Origin: an uncultured Eubacteriales bacterium
Lineage (GTDB): Bacteria > Bacillota > Clostridia > Oscillospirales > Oscillospiraceae
Length of the DNA stretch: 17,546 bases
Assembly (NCBI GenBank): GCA_900554855.1
Contig: USIZ01000003.1
Span: 1 to 17,546 of the forward strand
Direction: 5' to 3'
The notes beneath the pieces are model-generated. The model saw nothing but the letters and a program-made list of their open reading frames with translations, had not been told where the DNA came from and did no database searches. The position numbers and the translations under genes were made by a program. This document shows positions 1 to 5,442 of this stretch, one piece after another; within the stretch, counting starts at the first letter, position 1, and each line of letters begins with the position of its first letter.

Positions 1-35
1 AGTGGGTTTCATGCGGTTCCCACCACATCTAAACC
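1..35 (+). ncRNA. Possible 3' end of SRP RNA upstream of dnaX (tentative)
   Basis: The first 25 bases contain GTGGG (2-6) that can pair with CCCAC (19-23) around a 12-base loop, followed by non-coding sequence up to dnaX. In Bacillus the signal recognition particle RNA gene (scr) lies directly upstream of dnaX, and a 3' strand ending in CCCACC is compatible with the terminal helix of such an RNA. The diagnostic apical loop would lie outside the window, so this is inferred from position only. It could equally be the end of another RNA or an ordinary leader hairpin. Confidence 0.25.
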
Positions 36-60
36 GTAAATACATTATACGAGGAGCGCA

Positions 61-1767
61 TTGGCTTTGTATCAGGCGCTTTACCGCAAGTGGCGGCCCC
101 AGACCTTTGACGAGGTCACCGGCCAGAGCCATATTACCGACACCCTCAAAACTCAGGTGGCCTCCTCCCGTCTGTCCCACGCCTACCTTTTCACCGGCAC
201 CCGGGGCACCGGCAAGACCACATGCGCCAAGATCCTCGCCCGGGCGGTCAACTGCGAGCGCCCGGTGGACGGCAACCCCTGCAACCAGTGTCCCGCCTGC
301 CGCGGCATTCTGGACGGCTCCATTCTGGACGTGCTGGAGCTGGACGCCGCCTCCAACAACGGAGTCGATCAGGTGCGCGCCCTGCGGGATGAGGCGGCCT
401 ACGCCCCCGCAGCGGTGAAAAAGCGCGTCTATATCATCGACGAGGTGCATATGCTCACCCCCGCCGCCTTCAACGCCCTGCTGAAGATCATGGAGGAACC
501 CCCGGAGCACCTGATGTTCATTCTGGCCACCACGGAGCTTCACAAGGTGCCCGCCACCATTCTCTCCCGGTGCCAGCGTTTCTCCTTCAAGCGCATTCTG
601 CCCGAGGATATTGTGAATCGCCTGGAATATGTGGCCTCTCAGGAGGGAATCGACCTGCCCGCCGACGGCGCCGCCCTGCTGGCCCGGCTGGCGGACGGCG
701 GTATGCGCGACGCCCTGTCTCTGCTCGACCAATGCGCCGTGGGCGGCGGCACCATTGACCGCGCCCGGGTACTGGACACGCTGGGTCTGGCGGGCAACCT
801 CAAGACAGCCCACATTTTCAACGCCATCCGAAAAGGAGACGCCGGCGCGGCAGTCACCCAGTTCGGTGAGCTCTATTCCGCCGGCAAGGACGTGACCGCG
901 GTGCTGGGAGAACTGACCAGCCTGAGCCGGGATCTGCTCATCCGACAGACCGCCCCTGCTGCCGGGCTCACCCTGATGGCGGGCGGCTATGACGAGGCCA
1001 CGCTGAACACGCTGGCAAAAAATATGCCCCCGGAGCGGCTCATCGCCATGCTGGAGCTGCTGGAGCAGGCCACCGAGGACTGCAAGCGCTCGGGCAGCAG
1101 CCGCACCGTGGCAGAAATCTGCCTGATCCGGCTGTGCGACCCCTCGCTGGACGGCTCCAATGCCGGACTGGCCGCCCGGATTGCCAAGCTGGAAGCAGCG
1201 GTGGCGCAGGGCATTCCCGTCCGGGCTTCTGCCCCGGCGGAACCAGCTGCTCCGGCGGCGCAGATGCAGCCCCGCCAGGAGGAAGCCCCCCCTTGGGACG
1301 ACACCATGCCCCCACCCCCGGACGACAACGACGCGCCCCCGATGGAAGGTGCGCCGGACATTCCGGCTCCGGCGGCGTCCGCTCCCAAGCCGGCGTCCAA
1401 AAAAGGCCCGGTCAACAGCGGTGAATGGCCCAAGCTGGTGACCGCCATGCGGGGCGCCGTAAAAATGCCCGCCTACTCCTTCCTCAAGAAGGCGGACAGC
1501 ACGGTGGGCATCCGGGAGGGCAACATACTCACGATCTACTGCATCGAGGAATTTGTCTACGACATCATCAACAAACCGGAAGTTCTCACGGCCATTGCAG
1601 ATGTGGCATCGGCACAGGCGGGCACCGCCGTGGAAGTCAAGCTCCACAAGGGGGGCCCGTCGGGATCGACCGCGGGAGGCGCCGGGGCCAAAGCCCCGGC
1701 GGCCAAGCCGAAGCCGGTGGGCTCCATGGCCGATTTGAAACAATTTATGCAGCAGCATCAATCATAA
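61..1767 (+). CDS. dnaX: DNA polymerase III subunit gamma/tau (DnaX), 568 aa
   Basis: DnaX is the ATPase of the clamp loader; it loads the beta sliding clamp and, through tau, links the polymerase to the replication fork. The protein opens with the family-typical MALYQALYRKWRPQTF. It shows Walker A GTRGTGKT at residues 46-53, four zinc-binding cysteines (C65, C74, C77, C80), Walker B with DEVH at 127-130, and the LSRC sensor/arginine-finger motif at 168-171. The AAA+ domains run to about residue 220 and the oligomerisation domain to about 370. A Pro/Ala-rich linker follows (about 385-445), then a tau-type C-terminal domain (about 450-568). The start is TTG at 61, supported by GAGGAG at 51-56 and by the N-terminus; no early Met codon exists. 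ybaB follows 18 bp downstream, so the two are probably co-transcribed. An A6 run at 1399-1404 may permit a shorter gamma-like product. Confidence 0.97.
   Translation: MALYQALYRKWRPQTFDEVTGQSHITDTLKTQVASSRLSHAYLFTGTRGTGKTTCAKILARAVNCERPVDGNPCNQCPACRGILDGSILDVLELDAASNNGVDQVRALRDEAAYAPAAVKKRVYIIDEVHMLTPAAFNALLKIMEEPPEHLMFILATTELHKVPATILSRCQRFSFKRILPEDIVNRLEYVASQEGIDLPADGAALLARLADGGMRDALSLLDQCAVGGGTIDRARVLDTLGLAGNLKTAHIFNAIRKGDAGAAVTQFGELYSAGKDVTAVLGELTSLSRDLLIRQTAPAAGLTLMAGGYDEATLNTLAKNMPPERLIAMLELLEQATEDCKRSGSSRTVAEICLIRLCDPSLDGSNAGLAARIAKLEAAVAQGIPVRASAPAEPAAPAAQMQPRQEEAPPWDDTMPPPPDDNDAPPMEGAPDIPAPAASAPKPASKKGPVNSGEWPKLVTAMRGAVKMPAYSFLKKADSTVGIREGNILTIYCIEEFVYDIINKPEVLTAIADVASAQAGTAVEVKLHKGGPSGSTAGGAGAKAPAAKPKPVGSMADLKQFMQQHQS
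1399..1444 (+). promoter_or_regulatory. Candidate dnaX frameshift/slippage signal: A6 run plus hairpin
   Basis: The run AAAAAAG (1399-1405) sits at the linker/tau-domain boundary of dnaX. Four bases after the A run a hairpin begins: CGGTCA (1409-1414) pairs with TGACCG (1439-1444), then one A/G mismatch, then CAGC (1416-1419) pairs with GCTG (1434-1437). A -1 slip would reach TGA at 1422-1424 and end the protein near residue 454; a +1 slip stops at 1439-1441. E. coli dnaX makes gamma by -1 slippage on A6G followed by a hairpin. Here the zero-frame codons are AAA AAA G, not the canonical A AAA AAG phase, and no Shine-Dalgarno-like stimulator is seen upstream. The proposal is inference. Confidence 0.35.
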
Positions 1768-1785
1768 CAAAGGAGAGTTTTCATT

Positions 1786-2151
1786 ATGGCAAAGGGTTTT
1801 AACGGCCGCGGTATGCGCGGCATGGGCGGTATGGGCGGCAGCATGAACATGAACATGGTGCGTCAGGCCCAGAAGATGCAGGCCGATATGCAGAAGATGC
1901 AGGCGGAGCTGGAGGAAAAGACCTACACCGCCAAGGCCGGCGGCGGCGCAGTGGAGGCCGTGGTCAGCGGCAAGCACAGCCTGATCAGCCTGACCATCGC
2001 TCAGGACGCCGTCGATCCCGACGACGTGGAGATGCTTCAGGACATGGTGATCTCCGCCGTCAATGAGGCTATGCGCCAGGCCGACGAGGACGCCGCTCAG
2101 AGCATGAGCCGTATGACCGGTGGGCTGGATCTGAGCAAATTCGGACTTTAA
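1786..2151 (+). CDS. ybaB: YbaB/EbfC family nucleoid-associated protein, 121 aa
   Basis: Members of this family are small dimeric DNA-binding proteins, usually encoded directly after dnaX. The start is ATG at 1786 with AGGAG at 1771-1775. After a Gly/Met-rich N-terminal extension (about residues 4-25) comes the family core: a helix rich in M, Q and K (about 26-45), a central beta region with AKAGGGAVEAVVSG, and a C-terminal helix with DMVISAVNEAM. The core agrees well with YbaB/EbfC. The extension is longer than in E. coli YbaB and is common in clostridial homologues. The usual next gene, recR, is absent; a hairpin follows 34 bp after the stop. Confidence 0.94.
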   Translation: MAKGFNGRGMRGMGGMGGSMNMNMVRQAQKMQADMQKMQAELEEKTYTAKAGGGAVEAVVSGKHSLISLTIAQDAVDPDDVEMLQDMVISAVNEAMRQADEDAAQSMSRMTGGLDLSKFGL

Positions 2152-2185
2152 GTCTTTAAGCAAGTGCAAAAGTGCATTTACCAAA

Positions 2186-2230
2186 CTGAAAGCGGATGGA
2201 AGCGCTCTTCCATCCGCTTTCAGCTTATTT
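2186..2230. terminator. Hairpin terminator between ybaB and the convergent xre operon
   Basis: A perfect 17-bp stem (2186-2202 with 2207-2223) has a CGCT loop. The + strand tail is CTTATTTACC, only moderately U-rich, and the - strand tail begins TTTGG. Its place between the ends of two convergent units, one base from the end of the 32-residue ORF, suggests it works in both directions. Confidence 0.75.
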
Positions 2231-2323
2231 ACCTTTCAGGGACTGGGCAGACAAGGCCGCGCCAGCGAACAGCAGAAACGCACACAACGCACCCAGTTTC
2301 GGCACAGTGCGGCGAAACTCCAT
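2225..2323 (-). CDS. Small hydrophobic peptide, 32 aa, end of the DUF2975/xre operon
   Basis: I do not recognise a family. ATG at 2323 lies eight bases after the xre stop codon, and GAGGTG, overlapping that stop, forms a plausible ribosome binding site. The peptide begins MEFRR, has a basic N-terminus, then one hydrophobic stretch (about residues 10-26, including LCAFLLFAGAALSA), and ends SLKGK before TAA. This matches a single membrane segment or a signal-peptide-like small protein, possibly cleaved after SA-Q. The reading frame stops at the base of the shared terminator. Chance is a real alternative for an ORF this short. The ribosome binding site, tight spacing and clean hydrophobic profile are the only support. 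Confidence 0.42.
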   Translation of the reverse strand: MEFRRTVPKLGALCAFLLFAGAALSAQSLKGK

Positions 2324-2331
2324 CCGGCACC

Positions 2332-2550
2332 TCATTCGTTCTCCTCCGGGGTATCCACCCACTCCAGCAGGTCGCCGGGCTGGCAGTCCAGCGCCTTGCA
2401 AATGGCGTTCAGCGTGGTGAAGCGCACTGCTTTGGCTTTGTTATTCTTGAGAATGGAGAGATTTGCTGGAGTCAGATCGATCTTCTCCGCCAGCTCACCC
2501 AGGCCGATCTTGCGCTTGGCCATCATCACATCCAGATTGACTACGATCAT
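2332..2550 (-). CDS. YozG-like Xre/Cro family helix-turn-helix regulator, 72 aa
   Basis: This is a compact DNA-binding protein, almost entirely one helix-turn-helix domain (roughly residues 12-63), with the recognition region LTPANLSILKNNKAKAVRF and the C-terminal motif CQPGDLLEW, typical of the group paired with DUF2975 proteins (YozG/YoaS in Bacillus subtilis). The ATG at 2550 is preferred over GTG at 2559, because GAGGTGG (2557-2563) gives it normal spacing and the protein then opens MIVVNLD, as I expect for this group. The ribosome binding site overlaps the stop codon of the upstream DUF2975 gene, implying translational coupling. Its likely role is autoregulation of this operon, which is inference. 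Confidence 0.9.
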   Translation of the reverse strand: MIVVNLDVMMAKRKIGLGELAEKIDLTPANLSILKNNKAKAVRFTTLNAICKALDCQPGDLLEWVDTPEENE

Positions 2551-2560
2551 GTCCGCCACC

Positions 2561-3043
2561 TCAAATCGTCAGATCCTGATCGGCCTTCAGGTCGGCGGCC
2601 TTCTGGATCAGGTGGGACAGCACGGCAGACACCACCGCAATGGCCGTACCCACCAGCATTACCGCCGCACACAGCAGAAGCAGAAAGGGCGGCAGCCCCC
2701 GCAGGATCACGGCCAGCGCCAGACCGCCCACCAGACACAGGCCGGTATCCAGCACCGCCAGCGCGCAGATCCACTTGAGCGCCTGTGCGTTTTCAACACA
2801 GAAGCTGTTGTCCGCGCCGATTCGCCCAGCCATCTGCCACACCAACGCCAGCACGATCAGTACCGGCACGCAAAGCGCCCACAATCCCGCAAGGCAGGGC
2901 CAGAACAGCCACGCGTATTCCACATCCACTTTGGCAATGGTCGCGCCATACATCGGGAGCAAAATTCCACACAGGCCAATGCCCGCCAGCAGGCACAAAA
3001 TGACGATGCACTTCAGTGCTGCCGCAAGCTCTTTTTGCTTCAT
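2561..3043 (-). CDS. DUF2975 family integral membrane protein, 160 aa
   Basis: The function of DUF2975 is unknown. The protein has four predicted membrane segments (about residues 12-30, 44-70, 90-114 and 118-145). Family landmarks are NSFCVENAQALKWI in the middle and DQDLTI at the very end. The ATG at 3043 is chosen over an upstream one because AGAGGAGG (3053-3060) sits just before it; the upstream option would place coding sequence over the promoter. It is first in an operon with the Xre regulator and the 32-residue ORF. Such pairs are common in Firmicutes and resemble membrane-tethered regulatory modules, but no mechanism can be read from the sequence. Confidence 0.88.
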   Translation of the reverse strand: MKQKELAAALKCIVILCLLAGIGLCGILLPMYGATIAKVDVEYAWLFWPCLAGLWALCVPVLIVLALVWQMAGRIGADNSFCVENAQALKWICALAVLDTGLCLVGGLALAVILRGLPPFLLLLCAAVMLVGTAIAVVSAVLSHLIQKAADLKADQDLTI

Positions 3044-3074
3044 AAAGATCCGCCTCCTCTTTTGATCTACCCTG

Positions 3075-3103
3075 AGTATAGCATACTTCAAATTACAATT
3101 CAA
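3075..3103 (-). promoter_or_regulatory. Sigma-A promoter of the DUF2975-xre operon
   Basis: On the - strand, TTGAAT (3098-3103) and TATACT (3075-3080) are separated by exactly 17 bases, with an extended -10 TGC immediately before TATACT. Predicted transcription starts about 25 bases before the AGAGGAGG ribosome binding site. The region is markedly AT-rich compared with its surroundings. Confidence 0.8.
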
Positions 3104-3140
3104 TAACTTTTTATTGTTTTTCGATATTTTCCGATTGCAA

Positions 3141-3167
3141 GCGAGCCCCCGGATGGCGGGGGCTCGC
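3141..3167 (-). terminator. Hairpin terminator of the AbrB-ABC transporter operon
   Basis: A perfect 10-bp GC-rich stem (3141-3150 with 3158-3167) has a seven-base loop and lies four bases beyond the permease stop codon. The U-tract on the - strand is poor (TTGCAATC), so termination may be incomplete or assisted. It separates the ABC operon from the promoter of the DUF2975 operon. Confidence 0.65.
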
Positions 3168-3171
3168 TGTA

Positions 3172-3819
3172 TTAAAGATCAATCCGCGCAAAACGGCGGA
3201 TGCTGATACGCAATGCCCACAGAGTGAGCAGAGCATAGACCGCCAGGCCGACGGCCAGCACCGGAAGCTGGTGGAGCTGAGCTGCAAGATCCATGCGGTC
3301 GCACCACCGAGCAAAATAGGGCACAATGCGGAGCAGGATCTCCATCGCCAGCATATAGACCGCCTGCGCCAGACTGCCAAAGAGGAAGGGCAGTCCGATG
3401 CTGCGGCCGTCCCGGTAGAATCCGGGCAGGAAAATCAGGTTAAAAATCCCCAGCTGCGCCGCCCCCAGCCCCAGCAGAGCCAGATTGGCCTCAAAGCCCA
3501 CCTGATTATTGAGGAAGCTATAAAGCCCCCGCACCGCCATGAAGGGCAGGCAGGCCACCAGCATTCCCAGCTCTATGGCGGCGGTCTGGACGACCCGGGC
3601 CTTCACCATCTGGCCCTTCGTGATCGGCAGCGTCATCATATAGTTCAGATCCCGATTCTCCCGGTTATACTGAAACAGGAACATAACACCCAGCGCGGCG
3701 TAGAAAAAGGTGACAAAATAAGGATAATTCGGAATGAGCAGCAACCCTGCCAGCAGCCAGAAGCAGTAGGGCAGCGGAAACAACGACAGTGTAAACTCCT
3801 TGCGCAGCAACGCCTTCAT
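3172..3819 (-). CDS. ABC-2 type transporter permease, 215 aa
   Basis: This is the membrane half of an ABC exporter whose ATPase is encoded just upstream. It has about six hydrophobic segments (for example around residues 16-30, 33-49, 78-95, 118-134, 145-165 and 185-203). A cytoplasmic loop after the second contains NREN..LNYMMTLPITKGQMVKAR, a motif of the ABC2_membrane_5 type found in Firmicutes exporters. The start is ATG at 3819, inside the last codons of the ATPase gene (ATGA overlap), so the two are translationally coupled and likely equimolar. The cargo is unknown; relatives are linked to peptide-antibiotic resistance and export. Confidence 0.86.
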   Translation of the reverse strand: MKALLRKEFTLSLFPLPYCFWLLAGLLLIPNYPYFVTFFYAALGVMFLFQYNRENRDLNYMMTLPITKGQMVKARVVQTAAIELGMLVACLPFMAVRGLYSFLNNQVGFEANLALLGLGAAQLGIFNLIFLPGFYRDGRSIGLPFLFGSLAQAVYMLAMEILLRIVPYFARWCDRMDLAAQLHQLPVLAVGLAVYALLTLWALRISIRRFARIDL

Positions 3820-4670
3820 GCCCTCGACTCCCGTTCCAGATGCACCATGATGTCCTCCAGCCCGGCGGGCTTGACCGTCCCCGCCGGGAACCGGGCGGCC
3901 TGTTCCGCCGGGCAGAGCCCTTCCACAGTCCCGGCGTACCGCCGCAGACCGGTTAGGCCGGTGAGCTCCGCTCCTGCCAGCTGCTCCGGCGTGCCGCGCA
4001 CCAGCCGCCAGCGGTTCAGCAAGGCGCTTTGCTCCTCGGAGCAGAGCACCCGCCCCCTTTGCAGATAGGTGATGGTGCGGGCGCATTTTTCCAGATCGGA
4101 GGTAATATGAGTAGAGAACAGGATACTGACTCCCCGCTCCTCCGCCAAGGTCAAAAATAGTTCCAGCAGTTCATCCCGGCTCACCGGATCCAATCCGGAG
4201 GTGGGCTCGTCCAGGATCAACAGCCCGGCCCGGTGACTGAGGGCCAGCGCCAGCTGGTACTTGACCTTCATGCCGGCGGACAACTCCGCCGTCCGCTTGC
4301 GCTCGTCCAGTTCAAAGGTGCGCAGGCAGTTCTGATAGGCCGCCTCATCCCAGTTTGCATAAAAAGGCCGGGTGGCTGCGGTGATGGCGGACAGCCGTTT
4401 GCGCGGAAAATAGTCCACGCCGCCGGACACAAAGCCGGTACGCTGGCGCAGGACAGTATTCTCCGGCGGGAAGGGCTGGCCGAACAGCGTGACCGTCCCC
4501 GCATCCGGGCGCAGATAGCCCATCAACGCCTTCAGCGTGGTGGTCTTGCCCGCACCATTGGCGCCGATCAGCCCCATGATGCTCCCCTCTGCCAGCGAAA
4601 AACTGACATTTTCAAGGGCAAAGTCGCCAGAATACCGCTTGCAGAGGTTTTCTACCCGCAGCGCATCCAT
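3816..4670 (-). CDS. ABC transporter ATP-binding protein, 284 aa
   Basis: This ATPase powers the adjacent permease. Walker A GANGAGKT is at residues 36-43, a variant signature LSAGM (for LSGGQ) at 130-134, Walker B LLILDEP at 150-156, the D-loop SGLD next to it, and the switch histidine in STH at 186-188. The nucleotide-binding domain fills residues 4-210. An extra domain of about 75 residues follows, as in BcrA/YtrB-type exporters. ATG at 4670 is chosen because the protein then opens with the usual beta strand (MDALRVENLCKRYSG) and because GAGAGGA precedes it. Only one base separates it from the AbrB-family gene upstream, and it overlaps the permease by four bases, making a three-gene operon. 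Confidence 0.95.
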   Translation of the reverse strand: MDALRVENLCKRYSGDFALENVSFSLAEGSIMGLIGANGAGKTTTLKALMGYLRPDAGTVTLFGQPFPPENTVLRQRTGFVSGGVDYFPRKRLSAITAATRPFYANWDEAAYQNCLRTFELDERKRTAELSAGMKVKYQLALALSHRAGLLILDEPTSGLDPVSRDELLELFLTLAEERGVSILFSTHITSDLEKCARTITYLQRGRVLCSEEQSALLNRWRLVRGTPEQLAGAELTGLTGLRRYAGTVEGLCPAEQAARFPAGTVKPAGLEDIMVHLERESRA

Positions 4671-4671
4671 G

Positions 4672-4899
4672 TCAGTCCTCTCCCCTGTCCGGGTGCTTTT
4701 GAGCTTCGAAGATCGCATCGGCAAAGGCCGTGTAGGCCTCGTTGGACACCAGCGCAATGCCCTGCTGACGATCCGCCAGCAGAAGCAGGGTGTCCCCGGG
4801 ACAGATGCTGAACAGGTCGCGGGCTCCCTTGGGAATGACGATCTGCCCCTTGTCCCCCACCTTGACCGTGGCGATGAATTTATCCTTTGGCATATCCAT
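4672..4899 (-). CDS. AbrB/SpoVT/MazE family transcriptional regulator, 75 aa
   Basis: The N-terminal half carries the swapped-hairpin DNA-binding fold of the AbrB/MazE group, with the hallmark VKVGDKGQIVIPKGAR (residues 13-28). The C-terminal half is short and acidic. ATG at 4899 is preceded by AGGAGAG (4906-4912). It is the first gene of an operon with an ABC exporter, the position often held by GntR-type YtrA regulators. A 12-bp inverted repeat over the predicted transcription start could be its operator, so autoregulation is plausible (inference). No MazF-like toxin gene follows, so an antitoxin role is unlikely here. Confidence 0.92.
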   Translation of the reverse strand: MDMPKDKFIATVKVGDKGQIVIPKGARDLFSICPGDTLLLLADRQQGIALVSNEAYTAFADAIFEAQKHPDRGED

Positions 4900-4922
4900 G
4901 ACGATCTCTCCTAGAACGCAAA

Positions 4923-4949
4923 AGTGGGAAAAGTATAACTTTTCCCACT
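4923..4949. promoter_or_regulatory. Perfect 12-bp inverted repeat at the abrB transcription start
   Basis: Arms of 12 bases (4923-4934 and 4938-4949) flank the three-base centre ATA; each arm contains GTGGGAAAAG or its complement. It begins two bases downstream of the -10 box of the abrB promoter, so the predicted start point falls inside it. Two readings fit: an operator that blocks initiation or escape, or a stable 5' hairpin on the mRNA. On the - strand it is followed by only four T residues, so a simple terminator is less likely. Confidence 0.7.
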
Positions 4950-4950
4950 C

Positions 4951-4979
4951 AATATAGCACGCCCTGTTTTTCCTGTCAA
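4951..4979 (-). promoter_or_regulatory. Near-consensus sigma-A promoter of the abrB-ABC operon
   Basis: On the - strand, TTGACA (4974-4979, perfect) and TATATT (4951-4956) are spaced by 17 bases, with an extended -10 TGC just before TATATT. It is the closest to consensus in this window, so the operon would be highly active unless repressed. The -35 box begins four bases after the stop codon of the 37-residue ORF upstream. Confidence 0.88.
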
Positions 4980-4983
4980 GGCG

Positions 4984-5097
4984 TCAGCGCTCGCTGGGCC
5001 CGGCCGGGCCTCCGACAGCGAAGATTAGGTCATCCAGGTCGCCCTGATCCCGGTCCTGGCAGTATGGATTTGGAAATTCCAGCATCTTTGGTTCCAT
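4984..5097 (-). CDS. Small acidic protein, 37 aa, unknown function
   Basis: I recognise no family. ATG at 5097 follows GGAGGTG with seven bases between GGAGG and the start, close to the ideal. The peptide begins MEPKMLEF, has one cysteine (residue 13), an acidic stretch DRDQGDLDDLIFAVGG (residues 15-30) and a short Pro/Gly tail ending PSER. The acidic run ending in Gly-Gly loosely recalls double-glycine leaders, but only seven residues follow, so this is speculation. Its 3' end holds a 14-bp perfect palindrome (4997-5010) inside a larger hairpin (TCGCTG/CAGCGA arms), possibly a transcript end. Its promoter is not obvious: TAGAAT occurs upstream without a convincing -35. It lies between the abrB promoter and the tRNA gene. 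Confidence 0.5.
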   Translation of the reverse strand: MEPKMLEFPNPYCQDRDQGDLDDLIFAVGGPAGPSER

Positions 5098-5162
5098 GGG
5101 AACACCTCCAAAAAAGTCTACCGGTTATTCTATGCGGCAGATGGGAAAAATATGACTGGCTG

Positions 5163-5191
5163 TTGACGCAGTTTTATTCCAATGGTAAAAT
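5163..5191 (+). promoter_or_regulatory. Promoter of tRNA-Leu(UAA)
   Basis: TTGACG (5163-5168) and TAAAAT (5186-5191) are separated by exactly 17 bases, with TGG before the -10. The predicted start is within a few bases of the first nucleotide of the mature tRNA at 5201, so the 5' leader is very short. Confidence 0.85.
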
Positions 5192-5200
5192 AAAAAATAC

Positions 5201-5287
5201 GCCGGAGTGGCGGAATTGGCAGACGCCCGGGACTTAAAATCCCGTGGGAGCGATCCCGTGCCGGTTCGACCCCGGTCTCCGGCACCA
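5201..5287 (+). tRNA. tRNA-Leu, anticodon UAA, CCA encoded
   Basis: The acceptor arm GCCGGAG (5201-5207) pairs perfectly with CTCCGGC (5277-5283), followed by A and encoded CCA (5285-5287). The anticodon stem GGGA/TCCC encloses the loop CTTAAAA, giving anticodon TAA, which reads UUA leucine codons. The long variable arm (about 5243-5256) is typical of class II tRNAs, and the T-loop GGTTCGACCCC is intact. It is a single tRNA gene with its own promoter and terminator. UUA is rare in this G+C-rich coding background. Confidence 0.97.
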
Positions 5288-5294
5288 AACAAAA

Positions 5295-5349
5295 ATAATC
5301 CGAACCTGGTCTTCACAATCGAAGACAGGTTCGGATTATCTGTTTTTTT
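5295..5349. terminator. Strong bidirectional intrinsic terminator after tRNA-Leu
   Basis: A 19-bp stem with a single bulged G (5295-5314 with 5321-5339) has a six-base loop and is followed on the + strand by TTTTTTT (5343-5349). On the - strand it is followed by TTTTTG, so it can also stop transcription coming from the metallophosphoesterase gene. The 93 bases from 5350 to the end of that gene hold nothing further that I can identify. Confidence 0.92.
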
Positions 5350-5442
5350 AATTTATCGTTCAGATATTCCTCCAGCGGGAATGACAACGCGTCATCCCTG
5401 TGCGATCCATGCAGGCGTTCGTTTTGTCTGTTTTCTGTTCTT

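Noticed and set aside
4672..4899. AbrB-family gene as a MazE-type antitoxin
   Set aside because: The swapped-hairpin fold is shared with MazE, but the next gene is an ABC ATPase; no small toxin gene lies on either side.
4984..5097. Reading the 37-residue ORF as a lasso or other RiPP precursor
   Set aside because: Only seven residues follow the Gly-Gly, too few for a ring plus tail, and no maturation enzyme genes (B1/B2/C proteins, radical SAM, protease) are nearby.
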